DNA of 64,000 nucleotides from Oscillospiraceae bacterium (GTDB taxonomy: Bacteria > Bacillota > Clostridia > Oscillospirales > Oscillospiraceae). The DNA lies in assembly GCA_017622295.1 (NCBI GenBank), contig JAGARK010000052.1, positions 1 through 64,000 of the forward strand. Direction: 5' to 3'. Positions 16,745 to 25,439 of this stretch are shown here, in pieces. A program made the position numbers and the translations under genes. Below the pieces are notes generated by a model. That model saw only the letters and a program-made list of their open reading frames with translations, had not been told where the DNA came from and did no database searches. How positions within the stretch are numbered: the first letter of the stretch is position 1; each line of letters starts with the position of its first letter.

Positions 16745-17332
16745 TTATTCGCACAGGGCAGCCTGTTCCTTTGCGACCTGCTCTTCACAGCTGCGCATGG
16801 CAAGGATGGTCTTCTCCAGCACCTCATCCAGGGTCCAGCCCAGACGCTCAGCGCCTTCCTTGATCACATCCCGGGAGCAGCCGGCAGCGAACTTCTTGTC
16901 CTTGAACTTTTTCTTCAGACTGGAAAGCTCCATGTCCATGACGCTCCTGGAGGGGCGCATCCGGGCGGCAGCACCGATGAGGCCCGTCAGCTCATCCACA
17001 GCGAAGAGGACCTTCTCCATCTGATGGACAGGCTCCACATCGCAGCAATGGCCGTAGCCATGGGAGCAGATTCCGTGGATCAATGCCTCGGAAGCGCTGA
17101 TCTCAGACAGTAACTCGGGAGCCTTCAGGCAGTGCTCCTCGGGATACACTTCAAAGTCCACATCGTGCAACAGGCCGACAAGGCTCCAAAACTGGGCCTC
17201 ATCGCCATAGCCCAGCTCCCGGGCATACCAATTCATCACGCCCTCCACCGTCAGACCGTGGAGAATATGGAAGGGCTCCTTGTTGTATTTCTGCAGCAGG
17301 GCCAGTGCCTGCTCTCTGGTGGGATTGCTCAT
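16745..17332 (-). CDS. HD-domain protein
   Basis: 195 residues. 'HGLTVEGVMNWYAR', 'WSLVGLLHDVDFEVYPEEHCLKAPELL' and 'ALIHGICSHGYG' give the H...HD...H pattern of metal-dependent HD phosphohydrolases, and 'EKVLFAVDELTGLIGAAARMRP' matches the usual D of the last motif. Proteins of this size often act on nucleotides; the substrate is not known. It is the last gene of the operon, 14 nt behind the small aconitase X subunit. Confidence 0.8.
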   Translation of the reverse strand: MSNPTREQALALLQKYNKEPFHILHGLTVEGVMNWYARELGYGDEAQFWSLVGLLHDVDFEVYPEEHCLKAPELLSEISASEALIHGICSHGYGHCCDVEPVHQMEKVLFAVDELTGLIGAAARMRPSRSVMDMELSSLKKKFKDKKFAAGCSRDVIKEGAERLGWTLDEVLEKTILAMRSCEEQVAKEQAALCE

Positions 17333-17346
17333 ACTCGTTACCTCTT

Positions 17347-17790
17347 TTACTCGACGCAGACCGTGCCGTCTTCTTTGATGGTGATGCTCATGCCGTCCTT
17401 GACATAGTCCAGGAACTCATCGCCCAGATTGTCCACGACGGGCATCTGAGTCTCGGGGCACCAGACAGAGGCCAGGATGGAGCCCGCAGCAGCCAAACTA
17501 TCAATGGGCTTGGAGAACAGCATGCAGGCGGGCTGACGGCCCATGGCACAGGCACAGTAGATAACCAGGCCGCCGGTGGTGGAGCCGATGGTCTGAGGCA
17601 GGCACAAGGCCTTACCGGCCAGCTCCTTGCCGTGGAGATCGGGGTTGTTCTGGTCGCCGCAGGTGGCCTTCTTGTCGCCGAACTGCAGCGCGCCCTGCAA
17701 GGATGCCAGGGTGTTGAAGCCGCCGTGAGATACAACGGCCTCGGCAGTGACAGTGCCGGGGGCTACGATACGTCCCTTAAATTCCTTCAT
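17347..17790 (-). CDS. Aconitase X small (swivel) subunit, DUF126
   Basis: 147 residues: 'FKGRIVAPGTVTAEAVVSHGGFNTLASLQ', 'LAGKALCLPQTIGSTTGGLVIY' and 'SLAAAGSILASVW' match the swivel domain of aconitase X. The subunit closes over the substrate bound by the large subunit, whose gene lies 1 nt upstream. Two-subunit (type II) aconitase X enzymes dehydrate either cis-3-hydroxy-L-proline in bacteria or mevalonate 5-phosphate in archaea. As ispE shows an MEP pathway here, hydroxyproline-type dehydration is the better guess, but the substrate cannot be read from sequence alone. Confidence 0.85.
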   Translation of the reverse strand: MKEFKGRIVAPGTVTAEAVVSHGGFNTLASLQGALQFGDKKATCGDQNNPDLHGKELAGKALCLPQTIGSTTGGLVIYCACAMGRQPACMLFSKPIDSLAAAGSILASVWCPETQMPVVDNLGDEFLDYVKDGMSITIKEDGTVCVE

Positions 17791-17791
17791 A

Positions 17792-19066
17792 TCATTTGCC
17801 TCCCTTCGTGATCTTGATGAGGAGTTCCTCCTCGGTGTAGTACCGGGCGGTGGTGTAGGTACGAAGCTTATTGGAAGAAGTCATGACGGGCATGGACTTG
17901 CACAGGGGGTTATTCATGTACATCAGCGGGCAGATATAGCTGAGGATGACGCCGGTGGCCTTCAGCCGGGCAGCGTACTCGGTCTTTTCAAACTCCTTCT
18001 TGACGGCAGGAGCGGTGGTAAAGACGGTGGGGATCGCCACCTTCCTGGCGCCGCTTTCCTTCAGTCCCTTCTCGACAGCCACGGTCCAGTCCTTCAGCTG
18101 CTGCATGCTCATGTGGGGGCATCCAACGAAGCACAGCTTGGGCTCCGCATCCCGATTCTTCCACATGACGGGGTATTCCCGCTTGACCCGATCAAGTTCG
18201 GCATCGTCAATGACGTAAACCTTGGCGCCGGGCGCAACCAGACCTGCGCCCTGCTCCCTGGCCTCGGGGGTCAGATTCTCAATGTGATACAGACCCACAG
18301 CACCATTGGAGGCGGTGGCTGCGCCGAAATCCTTCAGGTAGGCACAGACTTCATCGGACAACTCAGTGCCCAGCCACTTCTCCATGCCGGTGATAAAGGG
18401 CACATCCTCCATCACCTTCATGCCGATGGCGGAGCCCAGCAGCTGAGCCTCGGGCTTTTTCTTGCAATCCACCTTGACGATCCAGGTGGCCTTACGACCC
18501 TCGTCGGTCAGCAGGCCGAAATTGGGCACGCAGCCGGCAATGGAGCCCATGATGTCCATGATGCCGGAATTGCGGTTGCAGCGGGCGCCCAGAACGGAGT
18601 TGGCATAGACAACGGCGGAGGATTCCGCCCAGCTGAGGATGTCGCCCTTCCTGGGCTTATTGCCCACCTGGTCCAGATAGCAGGCGCAGGTAAAGGCATC
18701 CTCATTCATCAGGCCCAGCTCCTTCAGCTGACCTTCATAGTAGTCCTGAGTAGAATACATGAACTTGTTGAAAACCAGTTTCTGGAGAAAATTGGCGGGC
18801 ACCTTGGAATCCACAGGCCGGGGGTCAACAGAAAACTGCTGACCGGACACAGCGCCCGCATCGATGAGCTGCTGCATCAGGTCGAAAACAGGCTTCATCA
18901 TCTTCAGGCCGAAGGAAGTGACCAGGTGGTTATATTCAGAAGTAACAGGAACCATCTTGTCAGCGCCGAAGGCGTCACCATACATGACCAGGGTCTTCAT
19001 GACCTTTGCCATGGTTTCGCCCTTGGAGCCTTCCAGAATGGCCTGCTGTTCGGGGGTTAAATACAT
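17792..19066 (-). CDS. Aconitase X catalytic subunit, DUF521
   Basis: 424 residues. 'YLTPEQQAILEGSKGETMAKVMKTLVMYGDAFGA' at the start, 'GARCNRNSGIMDIMGSIAGCVPNFG' in the middle (Fe-S cluster cysteines), and 'CFVGCPHMSMQQLKDW' with later 'PVMTSSNKLRTYT' are typical of the AcnX large subunit. The ATG at 19066 has AAAGGAG 8 nt away; an ATG 6 nt earlier is too close to that site. It dehydrates a hydroxy acid using an iron-sulfur centre together with the swivel subunit. Upstream, 19 nt away, is the ene-reductase gene, so the operon probably performs two steps of one catabolic path. Confidence 0.88.
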   Translation of the reverse strand: MYLTPEQQAILEGSKGETMAKVMKTLVMYGDAFGADKMVPVTSEYNHLVTSFGLKMMKPVFDLMQQLIDAGAVSGQQFSVDPRPVDSKVPANFLQKLVFNKFMYSTQDYYEGQLKELGLMNEDAFTCACYLDQVGNKPRKGDILSWAESSAVVYANSVLGARCNRNSGIMDIMGSIAGCVPNFGLLTDEGRKATWIVKVDCKKKPEAQLLGSAIGMKVMEDVPFITGMEKWLGTELSDEVCAYLKDFGAATASNGAVGLYHIENLTPEAREQGAGLVAPGAKVYVIDDAELDRVKREYPVMWKNRDAEPKLCFVGCPHMSMQQLKDWTVAVEKGLKESGARKVAIPTVFTTAPAVKKEFEKTEYAARLKATGVILSYICPLMYMNNPLCKSMPVMTSSNKLRTYTTARYYTEEELLIKITKGGK

Positions 19067-19085
19067 AATCATTACTCCTTTTCTC

Positions 19086-21146
19086 TTACAGCTTCATGCA
19101 GACATCCCATGCGCCCCAGATGACGGTTCGCAGGTTGCCCACCTTACTGGCATCACCCACAACGTGGATGTTCTTGCCCTTGGCTGCCAGCGCGTTGGGA
19201 CGGTAACCGGTGGAGAGAATCACGGAATCTGCGTCGATCTTGAAAGACAGTCCTTCCTTATTGCAGACCTGAACACCGTCGGCCATGACCTGGATCAGCT
19301 TGGTTTCCAGATGGACAGGGACCTTGTTTGCCTTGAAGAAATCACGCAGGAAGCTGGTGTTTGCCAGGCAGATGCCCTTGGTGGTGATCAGGTCTTCCTG
19401 CATCTCCACGATGGTGGGATTCTTGCCCTGGAGGTACAGCTCATAGGCGATCTCGCAGCCCGTCAGACCGCCGCCGATGATGACCACATTCTGGCCCACT
19501 TCCTTCTTACCCAGAAGGAAATCGATGGCCTCAATGCCCCGCTCGATGCCCTTGACGGGAATCGTGACAGGCTTGGAGCCGGTAGCCACGATGATCTCAT
19601 CCGCGCCCAGAGAATTCAAATCCTTCACTTCCGTGTTCAGCCTGACCTCGATGGGATACTTGCCAAGCTCCCGGCGGTACCAGGCGATCAGATCACGGTC
19701 TTTCTCCTTGAAGCTGGGAGCCGCAGCGGCGATGAAGACGCCGCCCAGCTGACCGGACTTCTCGTACAGCGTGACCTTGTGGCCCCGCTTGGCGCAGACC
19801 AGAGCGGACTCCATGCCGCCGATGCCGCCGCCGATAATTGCGATGTTCTTGACCTTCTTGGCAGGCTTCAGGTTGTACTTCTTGCTCTGCATAGTCTCAG
19901 GGTTCAAGGCGCAGCGGGCAAGGCCCATGGTATCGGTCAGATCCTGGGTGTTGTAATGGCCCTTGTGGGAGGAGAAATTGAAGCAGCCGGAATGGCAGCA
20001 GATACAGGGCTTGATGTCCTCCAGACGGTCTTCGATCAGCTTGGTGATCCACTGGGGATCCGTCAGGAACTGGCGGGCAACACCCACGCCGTCGATCTTA
20101 CCTTCTGCCACCGCCTGGGCGCCCACTTCGGGCTCCATACGGCCGGCGCAGACCACGGGGATGTCCACGAATTTCTTGATGTGTGCCACATCATCCAGAT
20201 TGCAGTTCTGGGGCATGTACATGGGTGGATGAGCCCAGTACCAGGAGTCGTATGTACCATTATCGGCATTGAGCATATCATAGCCCGCATCCTGCAGGAA
20301 CTTCGCAGCCCGCTCAGACTCTTCCATGCAGCGGCCCACTTCCTTTGCGTCCTCGCCGGGAACGATACCCTGCTGGAAGCCCTTCATCTTGGACTCCACG
20401 GAATAACGAAGAGAAACAGGGAAATCATCGCCGCAGCTTTTCTTGATGGCCTTGACCACTTCCGCCGCGAAGCGATAGCGGTTTTCAAAGCTGCCGCCGT
20501 ACTCATCGGTACGCTTGTTGAAGAACTCCATGGCGAACTGGTCCAGCAGATAGCCCTCGTGGACCGCATGGACCTCCACGCCGTCAACTCCGGCGTCCAT
20601 GCACAGCTTGGCGGTCTTGGCGAAGGCCTCGATGATTTCGTGGATCTGCCCTTTGGTCATTTCCGGGCAGATGATGTCCGGGGCCCAGCGGGAGGGCTGG
20701 GCGGAGGGGCTGGCCAGCTCATGGCTGGTGTCGATGATGGGCTTGATGAGGGCCCGGGTGAACTTATTCTTGTGCAGCGGGCCAACCAGCTCCGTAATGG
20801 CCCAGGAACGGCCCATGCCGGCAGTCAGCTGGACGAAAAGCTTGGCACCGGTCTTATGGATCTCGTCCATGAAGACCTTCAGCTCTTCGAACATCTTGGG
20901 ATTCTGCCACAGCCACTTGCCCCAGAAGGTATCCCGCAGAGGAGCAATGCCGGGAATGATCAGACCGACGTTGTTGTTGGCACGCTCGATAAAGAGCTTT
21001 GCAGCTTCCTTGTCAAAATGGCAGCCGCCCAGCTCGAACCAGCCGAAGAGACTGGTGCCGCCCATGGGGCACATGACGATGCGGTTCTTGATCTCCACAT
21101 TGCCGATCTTCCACGGGGTAAATAAAGCCTCGTATTTCGTATCCAT
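19086..21146 (-). CDS. NADH:flavin oxidoreductase / 2,4-dienoyl-CoA reductase family ene-reductase
   Basis: 686 residues from an ATG with AAAAGGAGTG upstream. The first ~370 residues are an Old Yellow Enzyme TIM barrel ('YEALFTPWKIGNVEIKNRIVMCPMG', 'GVDGVEVHAVHEGYLLDQF', 'EYGGSFENRYRF'). Then a CICCHSGC cluster and a later Cys bind a 4Fe-4S centre. The rest has two Rossmann motifs, IAIIGGGIGGMES for FAD and VVIIGGGLTGCE for NAD(P)H. Such three-cofactor enzymes reduce C=C bonds of enoates or dienoyl-CoA. It is the first gene of the operon with both aconitase X subunits and the HD protein. The true substrate is unknown. Confidence 0.88.
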   Translation of the reverse strand: MDTKYEALFTPWKIGNVEIKNRIVMCPMGGTSLFGWFELGGCHFDKEAAKLFIERANNNVGLIIPGIAPLRDTFWGKWLWQNPKMFEELKVFMDEIHKTGAKLFVQLTAGMGRSWAITELVGPLHKNKFTRALIKPIIDTSHELASPSAQPSRWAPDIICPEMTKGQIHEIIEAFAKTAKLCMDAGVDGVEVHAVHEGYLLDQFAMEFFNKRTDEYGGSFENRYRFAAEVVKAIKKSCGDDFPVSLRYSVESKMKGFQQGIVPGEDAKEVGRCMEESERAAKFLQDAGYDMLNADNGTYDSWYWAHPPMYMPQNCNLDDVAHIKKFVDIPVVCAGRMEPEVGAQAVAEGKIDGVGVARQFLTDPQWITKLIEDRLEDIKPCICCHSGCFNFSSHKGHYNTQDLTDTMGLARCALNPETMQSKKYNLKPAKKVKNIAIIGGGIGGMESALVCAKRGHKVTLYEKSGQLGGVFIAAAAPSFKEKDRDLIAWYRRELGKYPIEVRLNTEVKDLNSLGADEIIVATGSKPVTIPVKGIERGIEAIDFLLGKKEVGQNVVIIGGGLTGCEIAYELYLQGKNPTIVEMQEDLITTKGICLANTSFLRDFFKANKVPVHLETKLIQVMADGVQVCNKEGLSFKIDADSVILSTGYRPNALAAKGKNIHVVGDASKVGNLRTVIWGAWDVCMKL

Positions 21147-21177
21147 ACAGACACTCCTTTTTATTTCATATGTACTC

Positions 21178-21222
21178 AGTATACCCGTTGCTGCAAAAAC
21201 TGTCAATATTTGATAAAATCAA
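21178..21222 (-). promoter_or_regulatory. Sigma-A promoter and palindrome of the ene-reductase/aconitase X operon
   Basis: On the minus strand TTGACA (21206-21201) and TATACT (21183-21178) are 17 nt apart, a near-consensus promoter. Immediately upstream of the -35 is a 13-nt palindrome, TTGATTTTATCAA (21222-21210), reminiscent of CRP/FNR half-sites but with a 3-nt centre instead of 4. Its position suits an activator. Confidence 0.7.
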
Positions 21223-21235
21223 CGACTTTTGATCC

Positions 21236-22369
21236 TCAGAAATGATACAAAATCAGGTCAAATGCCGTTTTTAATCCGGGCAGCAGGCTGTCAATCTCCA
21301 CATATTCCTCCCGGGTGTGGGAGCCTCCGCCGCAGTAGCAGCCCACGCATACCGCCGGAATTCCCCGGGACAGCGGGATATTGCAATCCGTTGAGCCAGG
21401 CTCCCAGGTGATGGGTTTTCCAAAATAACGATTGGACACCTCGCTTGCCCTGTCCATCAGGGCCCGCTGTCTGGTTTCATCCACATCGCCGGAGCAAGGT
21501 CTGTCCCCCACCACATATACGGTCACGTCGATACCCTTTGCCCGGTAGAATTCAACTGCCGCCATGAAATGCCGCTCCATGATTTTAAGAGACTCCCGCT
21601 CATCGGAACGGAACTCATAGAGCATTTCGGCGTGCTGGGCAATGGTATTGACAGAGGTTCCGCCGGAGATGGTGCCCACATTGTAGGTGGTCTTCCCCTT
21701 CTCCGGGAGTTTGATGCTGTACAGCGCGTCGATCATGGAAGCCATGCAGGCAATGGCATTGCGGTTTCCGAAGGCTGTGTAGGAATGGCCGCCCTCGGTG
21801 TCGAACTCCACCCGGTAACGACGGGAGCCTACGGCCTTATTCACACCCAGGCAGTCATGGGCGTCGAAGGCGATGAATTCCCGGATGCGGCTGCCGTAGG
21901 TTTCGACAATCTTTTTCGCGCCTTTCAGGTTACCCAACCCTTCCTCACCGGAATTCACCACCAGCAAAGTGCCCCAATCGGTCGCGGTCAGCTGGTTTTC
22001 GGCTATGTACTTCGCCGCCATCAGCAGCGCCGCCACATCCGCCGAATCATCGCCGATACCGGGGCAGTAAATACGCCCATCCTCCACGCGCAGCGGCAGG
22101 GGCTCGGTATCGGGAAACACCACATCGCTGTGAGCCATGAAAACCGCAATGGGCTTCTCCCCCTCGCAGCCGATGGGCCAGACCACATTCAGCGCTTCGT
22201 CAATATATACGTCCTTTGCGCCCTGTTTTTCCAGCCATTCCAGGCAGAACCGGGCGCGCTTTTCCTCATGATTGGAGGGTGCCGGGATTTGGGCAAATTC
22301 CAGCAGCAGCTCCAGGGCCTCATGCCGATGCTCTTCGATATATTGAAGTATTCTTTCGTTCAGCGTCAT
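21236..22369 (-). CDS. M20-family metallopeptidase (ArgE/DapE type)
   Basis: 377 residues from an ATG behind AAAAGGAGTGAG. Metal-binding pieces are in order: 'FMAHSDVVFPDTEPL', 'GIGDDSADVAALLMAAKY', 'VVNSGEEGLGNLKG', 'EFIAFDAHD', and a late 'GGGSHTREEYVEIDSL'. The inserted dimerisation domain has 'RYRVEFDTEGGHSYTAFGNRNAI'. Enzymes of this type remove acyl or aminoacyl groups from amino acids and small peptides in the cytosol with two zinc ions. The reading frame continues open into the MITE-like repeat upstream, but that extension is not part of the protein. It precedes the ene-reductase operon, which has its own promoter. Confidence 0.88.
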   Translation of the reverse strand: MTLNERILQYIEEHRHEALELLLEFAQIPAPSNHEEKRARFCLEWLEKQGAKDVYIDEALNVVWPIGCEGEKPIAVFMAHSDVVFPDTEPLPLRVEDGRIYCPGIGDDSADVAALLMAAKYIAENQLTATDWGTLLVVNSGEEGLGNLKGAKKIVETYGSRIREFIAFDAHDCLGVNKAVGSRRYRVEFDTEGGHSYTAFGNRNAIACMASMIDALYSIKLPEKGKTTYNVGTISGGTSVNTIAQHAEMLYEFRSDERESLKIMERHFMAAVEFYRAKGIDVTVYVVGDRPCSGDVDETRQRALMDRASEVSNRYFGKPITWEPGSTDCNIPLSRGIPAVCVGCYCGGGSHTREEYVEIDSLLPGLKTAFDLILYHF

Positions 22370-22389
22370 TTTTCTCACTCCTTTTCTAT

Positions 22390-22553
22390 GGGGCAACTCT
22401 AAAAACTCCCCTTTTGCGATTTGAGCTAATCTTTTGCCCCATCTATGCGTTATGAAAATCCCGCAATACACAAAGTATTCCGGAATTTCCATAACTTTAT
22501 TTGGGCCAAAATCTTTAGCTCCAATCATCAAAAAAGAGTTTTTCGAGGTTGCC
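22390..22553. mobile_element. MITE-like palindromic element, about 164 bp
   Basis: The left end GGGGCAACTCTAAAAACTCC and the right end read backward (GGCAACCTCGAAAAACTC) are imperfect inverted repeats that continue for about 50 nt (both have GAGCTAA..TTTTG..CCC). The inner parts pair too (GTTATGAAAATCCCGCAATAC-like against GTTATGGAAATTCCGGAATAC-like, split around ACAAA), so the whole element can fold as one long hairpin. Flanks read CTAT on the left and TATAT on the right, a possible TA or TAT target duplication. It has no gene and would need a transposase in trans. Confidence 0.7.
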
Positions 22554-22652
22554 TATATTTTATCACTTTCTTGCCATCTGCGCAATGGCATTGCAAAGTT
22601 CTTGGAAAAATGGTACAATGAGCTCAATAGTTTATAGAAAAGAGTGATATCC

Positions 22653-23480
22653 ATGGCAACCATCATTGAAATTACGGATTTTTCTCAGCCGGAGCTGGAT
22701 GTATACGCTCGGCTCACCGAGGCCCAGCTGCGAAACCGCAAAGAGCCGGAGAAAGGGATCTTTATTGCCGAAAGCCCCAAGGTCATTGCCCGGGCCCTGG
22801 ACGCCGGCTACGAGCCCCTTTCCTTCCTGATGGAGCGCAAGCACATCGACGGTCAGGCCTCTGAAATTCTTGCCCGCTGCGGCAATCTCAAGGTCTACAC
22901 CGCCGACCGGGATATACTGTCCAGCCTCACCGGCTATGAGCTGACCCGGGGCATTCTGTGCGCCATGCGCCGCCCGAAACTTCCCACTGTGGAAGAAGTC
23001 TGCAAGGATGCCCGGCGAATTGCGGTGCTGGAGGGCATCGTGGATGCCACCAATGTGGGTGCCATCTTCCGCTCCGCCGCTGCGCTGCATATGGACGCCG
23101 TGCTGCTGACCCCCACCTGCTGCGATCCCCTGATCCGCCGGGCCGCAAGAGTCAGCATGGGCACCGTGTTCCAGATCCCCTGGACCGTCATCGGCGACTC
23201 CCCTAACCACTGGCCCCAGCCGGGAATCCAGCGGCTGCGGGAGTTGGGCTTCAAAACCGCCGCCATGGCTCTGAATCAGAATTCCGTCCCCATCGATGAT
23301 CCCCAGCTGGCCTCGGAGGAGAAGCTGGCCATCGTACTGGGCACCGAGGGTGACGGTCTATCTGCCAGCACCATTGCAGACTGCGACTACACCGTGCTGA
23401 TCCCCATGTCCCATGATGTGGACTCCCTGAACGTCGCCGCCGCCAGCGCCGTTGCCTTCTGGCAGCTGAAATCAAAATAA
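22653..23480 (+). CDS. TrmH/SpoU-family RNA 2'-O-methyltransferase
   Basis: 275 residues from the ATG at 22653 (AAAAGAGTGA upstream; a GTG at 22644 sits inside that site). The C-terminal half has the three SPOUT knot motifs: 'NVGAIFRSAAALHMDAVLL', 'LAIVLGTEGDGLS' and 'VLIPMSHDVDSLNVAAASAVAF'. The N-terminal part ('LTEAQLRNRKEPEKGIFIAESPKVIARAL') is the substrate-binding domain usual in this family. It methylates a ribose in rRNA or tRNA with S-adenosylmethionine; which nucleotide is not readable. It stands alone next to the MITE-like element and ends at a terminator shared with recQ. Confidence 0.87.
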   Translation: MATIIEITDFSQPELDVYARLTEAQLRNRKEPEKGIFIAESPKVIARALDAGYEPLSFLMERKHIDGQASEILARCGNLKVYTADRDILSSLTGYELTRGILCAMRRPKLPTVEEVCKDARRIAVLEGIVDATNVGAIFRSAAALHMDAVLLTPTCCDPLIRRAARVSMGTVFQIPWTVIGDSPNHWPQPGIQRLRELGFKTAAMALNQNSVPIDDPQLASEEKLAIVLGTEGDGLSASTIADCDYTVLIPMSHDVDSLNVAAASAVAFWQLKSK

Positions 23481-23482
23481 GC

Positions 23483-23513
23483 AAAAACGACCTGCTGAAG
23501 CAGGTCGTTTTTT
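23483..23513. terminator. Bidirectional terminator
   Basis: AAAAACGACCTGCT pairs with AGCAGGTCGTTTTT around GA. It separates the convergent methyltransferase and recQ genes. Confidence 0.88.
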
Positions 23514-25339
23514 CACTCGTTTTCGTCTATGAATTTTTGGATCCGCTTGAGGAAGGCGGTGCCGTACCAGGCGGCCTTGATCTCGCCGACGCCGGAAACC
23601 TTCCGGAATTCCCGCATGGTCTTGGGCTGTTTCTTTGCCATATCCGCAAGGGTCGCATTGGAGAAGATGACATAGGGCGGAATGCCCGCTTCCCTGGCCA
23701 GAGAATTTCGCAGTTCCTTCAGGGCATCCAGCAGCTCCGCAGCCTGTCCGGTCACTTCCACCGCTGCGGAGGTCTTCTCCTCCGGTGCCTTGCGGGTCAG
23801 GATCTCCACCTTCTCGCCGTGGTAGAGCACCTTCCCTGCCGCGGGCGTCAATTCAATAGTCTGCATTTCCTGATCCGTCTGCAGATACCCGTCCATCTCC
23901 AGATGATCCATCAGCATCCGAAGCTCTGTGGTGCCCACATCCTTCATAAGTCCATAGGTGGTCAGTTCCTGAAGGCCCTTTTCCAGAACCCGCTTGTCCT
24001 TGCGGCCCTGAAGGGTCTTCTGGATCATGGTCATGCCCACATCATATCCCAACTTGTCCCGGATCCGCTTGACGCAGGAGAGGATCATCTGAGCCTCCCG
24101 GGTGATGTCCCGGGCTTCAAAATCACCCCGGCAGCTGCCGCAATTGCCGCAAATCTCCGGGTGCTTCTGGCCGAAATACTCCAAAATGTATCCCCGCAGA
24201 CAGTAAGTCGTCTTGCAGTAGCCGGTCATGGCCTCCAGCCGGGCAAAATCCTGCTGCCGCACCAGCTCCTGCTGATCCGGGTCCATTTCCTCATTGTCCG
24301 AAGAATTATTGATCAGGAATCTTGCTGTCTGAACATCGCCATTGCTGAACAGCAGCACACAGTCCGCATCGCTGCCGTCACGGCCCGCGCGACCTGCCTC
24401 CTGATAATATGCCTCGATGCTCTTTGGCATATTGTAGTGGATCACGAAGCTGACATTGGATTTGTCGATTCCCATGCCAAAGGCGTTGGTGGCAACCATG
24501 ATCGTCTTCCGGTCGTAGAGGAAATCCTCCTGATTTTCGCTGCGTTCCTCCTCGGAAAGGCCCGCATGGTAGCGGGTGGCGGCATAGCCATGATCCTGAA
24601 GCAGCTCGCAGACACTCTCCACCTTCTTCCGGGTAGCGCAGTAGATGATGCCGCTTTTGCGATTTTTGCCAACCAGCAGCCGCAGCAGCTCGTCATCCTT
24701 CTTTTCGGGCTTCAGAACTTCAAAATACAGATTTGGCCGGTCAAAACCGGTAACCTTTCGCACCGGGTCCCGCAGGTGCAAAATCCGCTCCACATCCTCC
24801 CGAACCTGTTTGGTTGCCGTGGCCGTATAGGCGCCCAGCACCGGGCGACAGGGCAGATTCTCGATAAAATTCAGGATCCGCAGATAGCTGGGCCTGAAAT
24901 CCTGTCCCCACTGGGAAATACAATGAGCCTCATCCACCGCGACAAAGGAAATGGGGATCCGCTCCGCAATGGAGCCGAATCCGCCGTAGTCCAGCCGCTC
25001 CGGCGCAACATAAACGATCTTATACTGCCCTGCCAGGAGATTGCGGTAAACCGCCTGCATCTGGGCGGCATTGAGCGTGCTGTTGATATAGGCCGCGGGA
25101 ACTCCTGCCGCCTTCAGGGCCATGACCTGATCGCGCATCAGGGAGATCAGAGGCGAGATCACCAGCGTAATGCCCGGCAGCAGCAGCGCCGGAATCTGAT
25201 AGCACATGCTCTTTCCGCCTCCGGTAGGCATGATTCCGAAAACATCCCGGCCAGAGAGTACGCCATCGATCAGTTCCTCCTGACCGGGCCGGAATTGTGT
25301 ATAGCCAAAGATCCGTTCCAATAAAACTCTTTTATCCAT
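23513..25339 (-). CDS. recQ: ATP-dependent DNA helicase RecQ
   Basis: 608 residues from the ATG at 25339. Walker A PTGGGKS is at 38-44, then 'AVDEAHCISQWGQDFRPSY', 'GIIYCATRKKVESV', 'ATNAFGMGIDKSNVSFVIHY' and 'YYQEAGRAGRDG'. The zinc domain has 'YCKTTYC' and 'ICGNCGSC'. A winged-helix and an HRDC domain ('LRNSLAREAGIPPYVIFSNATLADMAKKQP') follow. RecQ unwinds 3'-5' in repair and recombination. The upstream in-frame extension is not supported by a ribosome binding site; even the chosen start has only a weak one (GGTGAAACG). Length is normal for a full RecQ. Confidence 0.95.
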   Translation of the reverse strand: MDKRVLLERIFGYTQFRPGQEELIDGVLSGRDVFGIMPTGGGKSMCYQIPALLLPGITLVISPLISLMRDQVMALKAAGVPAAYINSTLNAAQMQAVYRNLLAGQYKIVYVAPERLDYGGFGSIAERIPISFVAVDEAHCISQWGQDFRPSYLRILNFIENLPCRPVLGAYTATATKQVREDVERILHLRDPVRKVTGFDRPNLYFEVLKPEKKDDELLRLLVGKNRKSGIIYCATRKKVESVCELLQDHGYAATRYHAGLSEEERSENQEDFLYDRKTIMVATNAFGMGIDKSNVSFVIHYNMPKSIEAYYQEAGRAGRDGSDADCVLLFSNGDVQTARFLINNSSDNEEMDPDQQELVRQQDFARLEAMTGYCKTTYCLRGYILEYFGQKHPEICGNCGSCRGDFEARDITREAQMILSCVKRIRDKLGYDVGMTMIQKTLQGRKDKRVLEKGLQELTTYGLMKDVGTTELRMLMDHLEMDGYLQTDQEMQTIELTPAAGKVLYHGEKVEILTRKAPEEKTSAAVEVTGQAAELLDALKELRNSLAREAGIPPYVIFSNATLADMAKKQPKTMREFRKVSGVGEIKAAWYGTAFLKRIQKFIDENE

Positions 25340-25400
25340 CGTTTCACCGTTCAATTGCAATTTTGAATCATTATCGCACAATCCTGTCAAAAATGCAAGC

Positions 25401-25428
25401 AAAACCCCGGATGCTGACGCATCCGGGG
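25401..25428 (-). terminator. Terminator of the ABC transporter operon
   Basis: On the minus strand CCCCGGATGC pairs with GCATCCGGGG around a GTCA loop and is followed by TTTTGC. It lies 11 nt after the stop of the ABC ATPase gene. Confidence 0.88.
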
Positions 25429-25439
25429 CAGTTTTACAA

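Noticed and set aside
22370-22531. 54-residue N-terminal extension of the M20 peptidase
   Set aside because: It is read through the MITE-like repeat; the ATG at 22369 has the good ribosome binding site and matches the family start.
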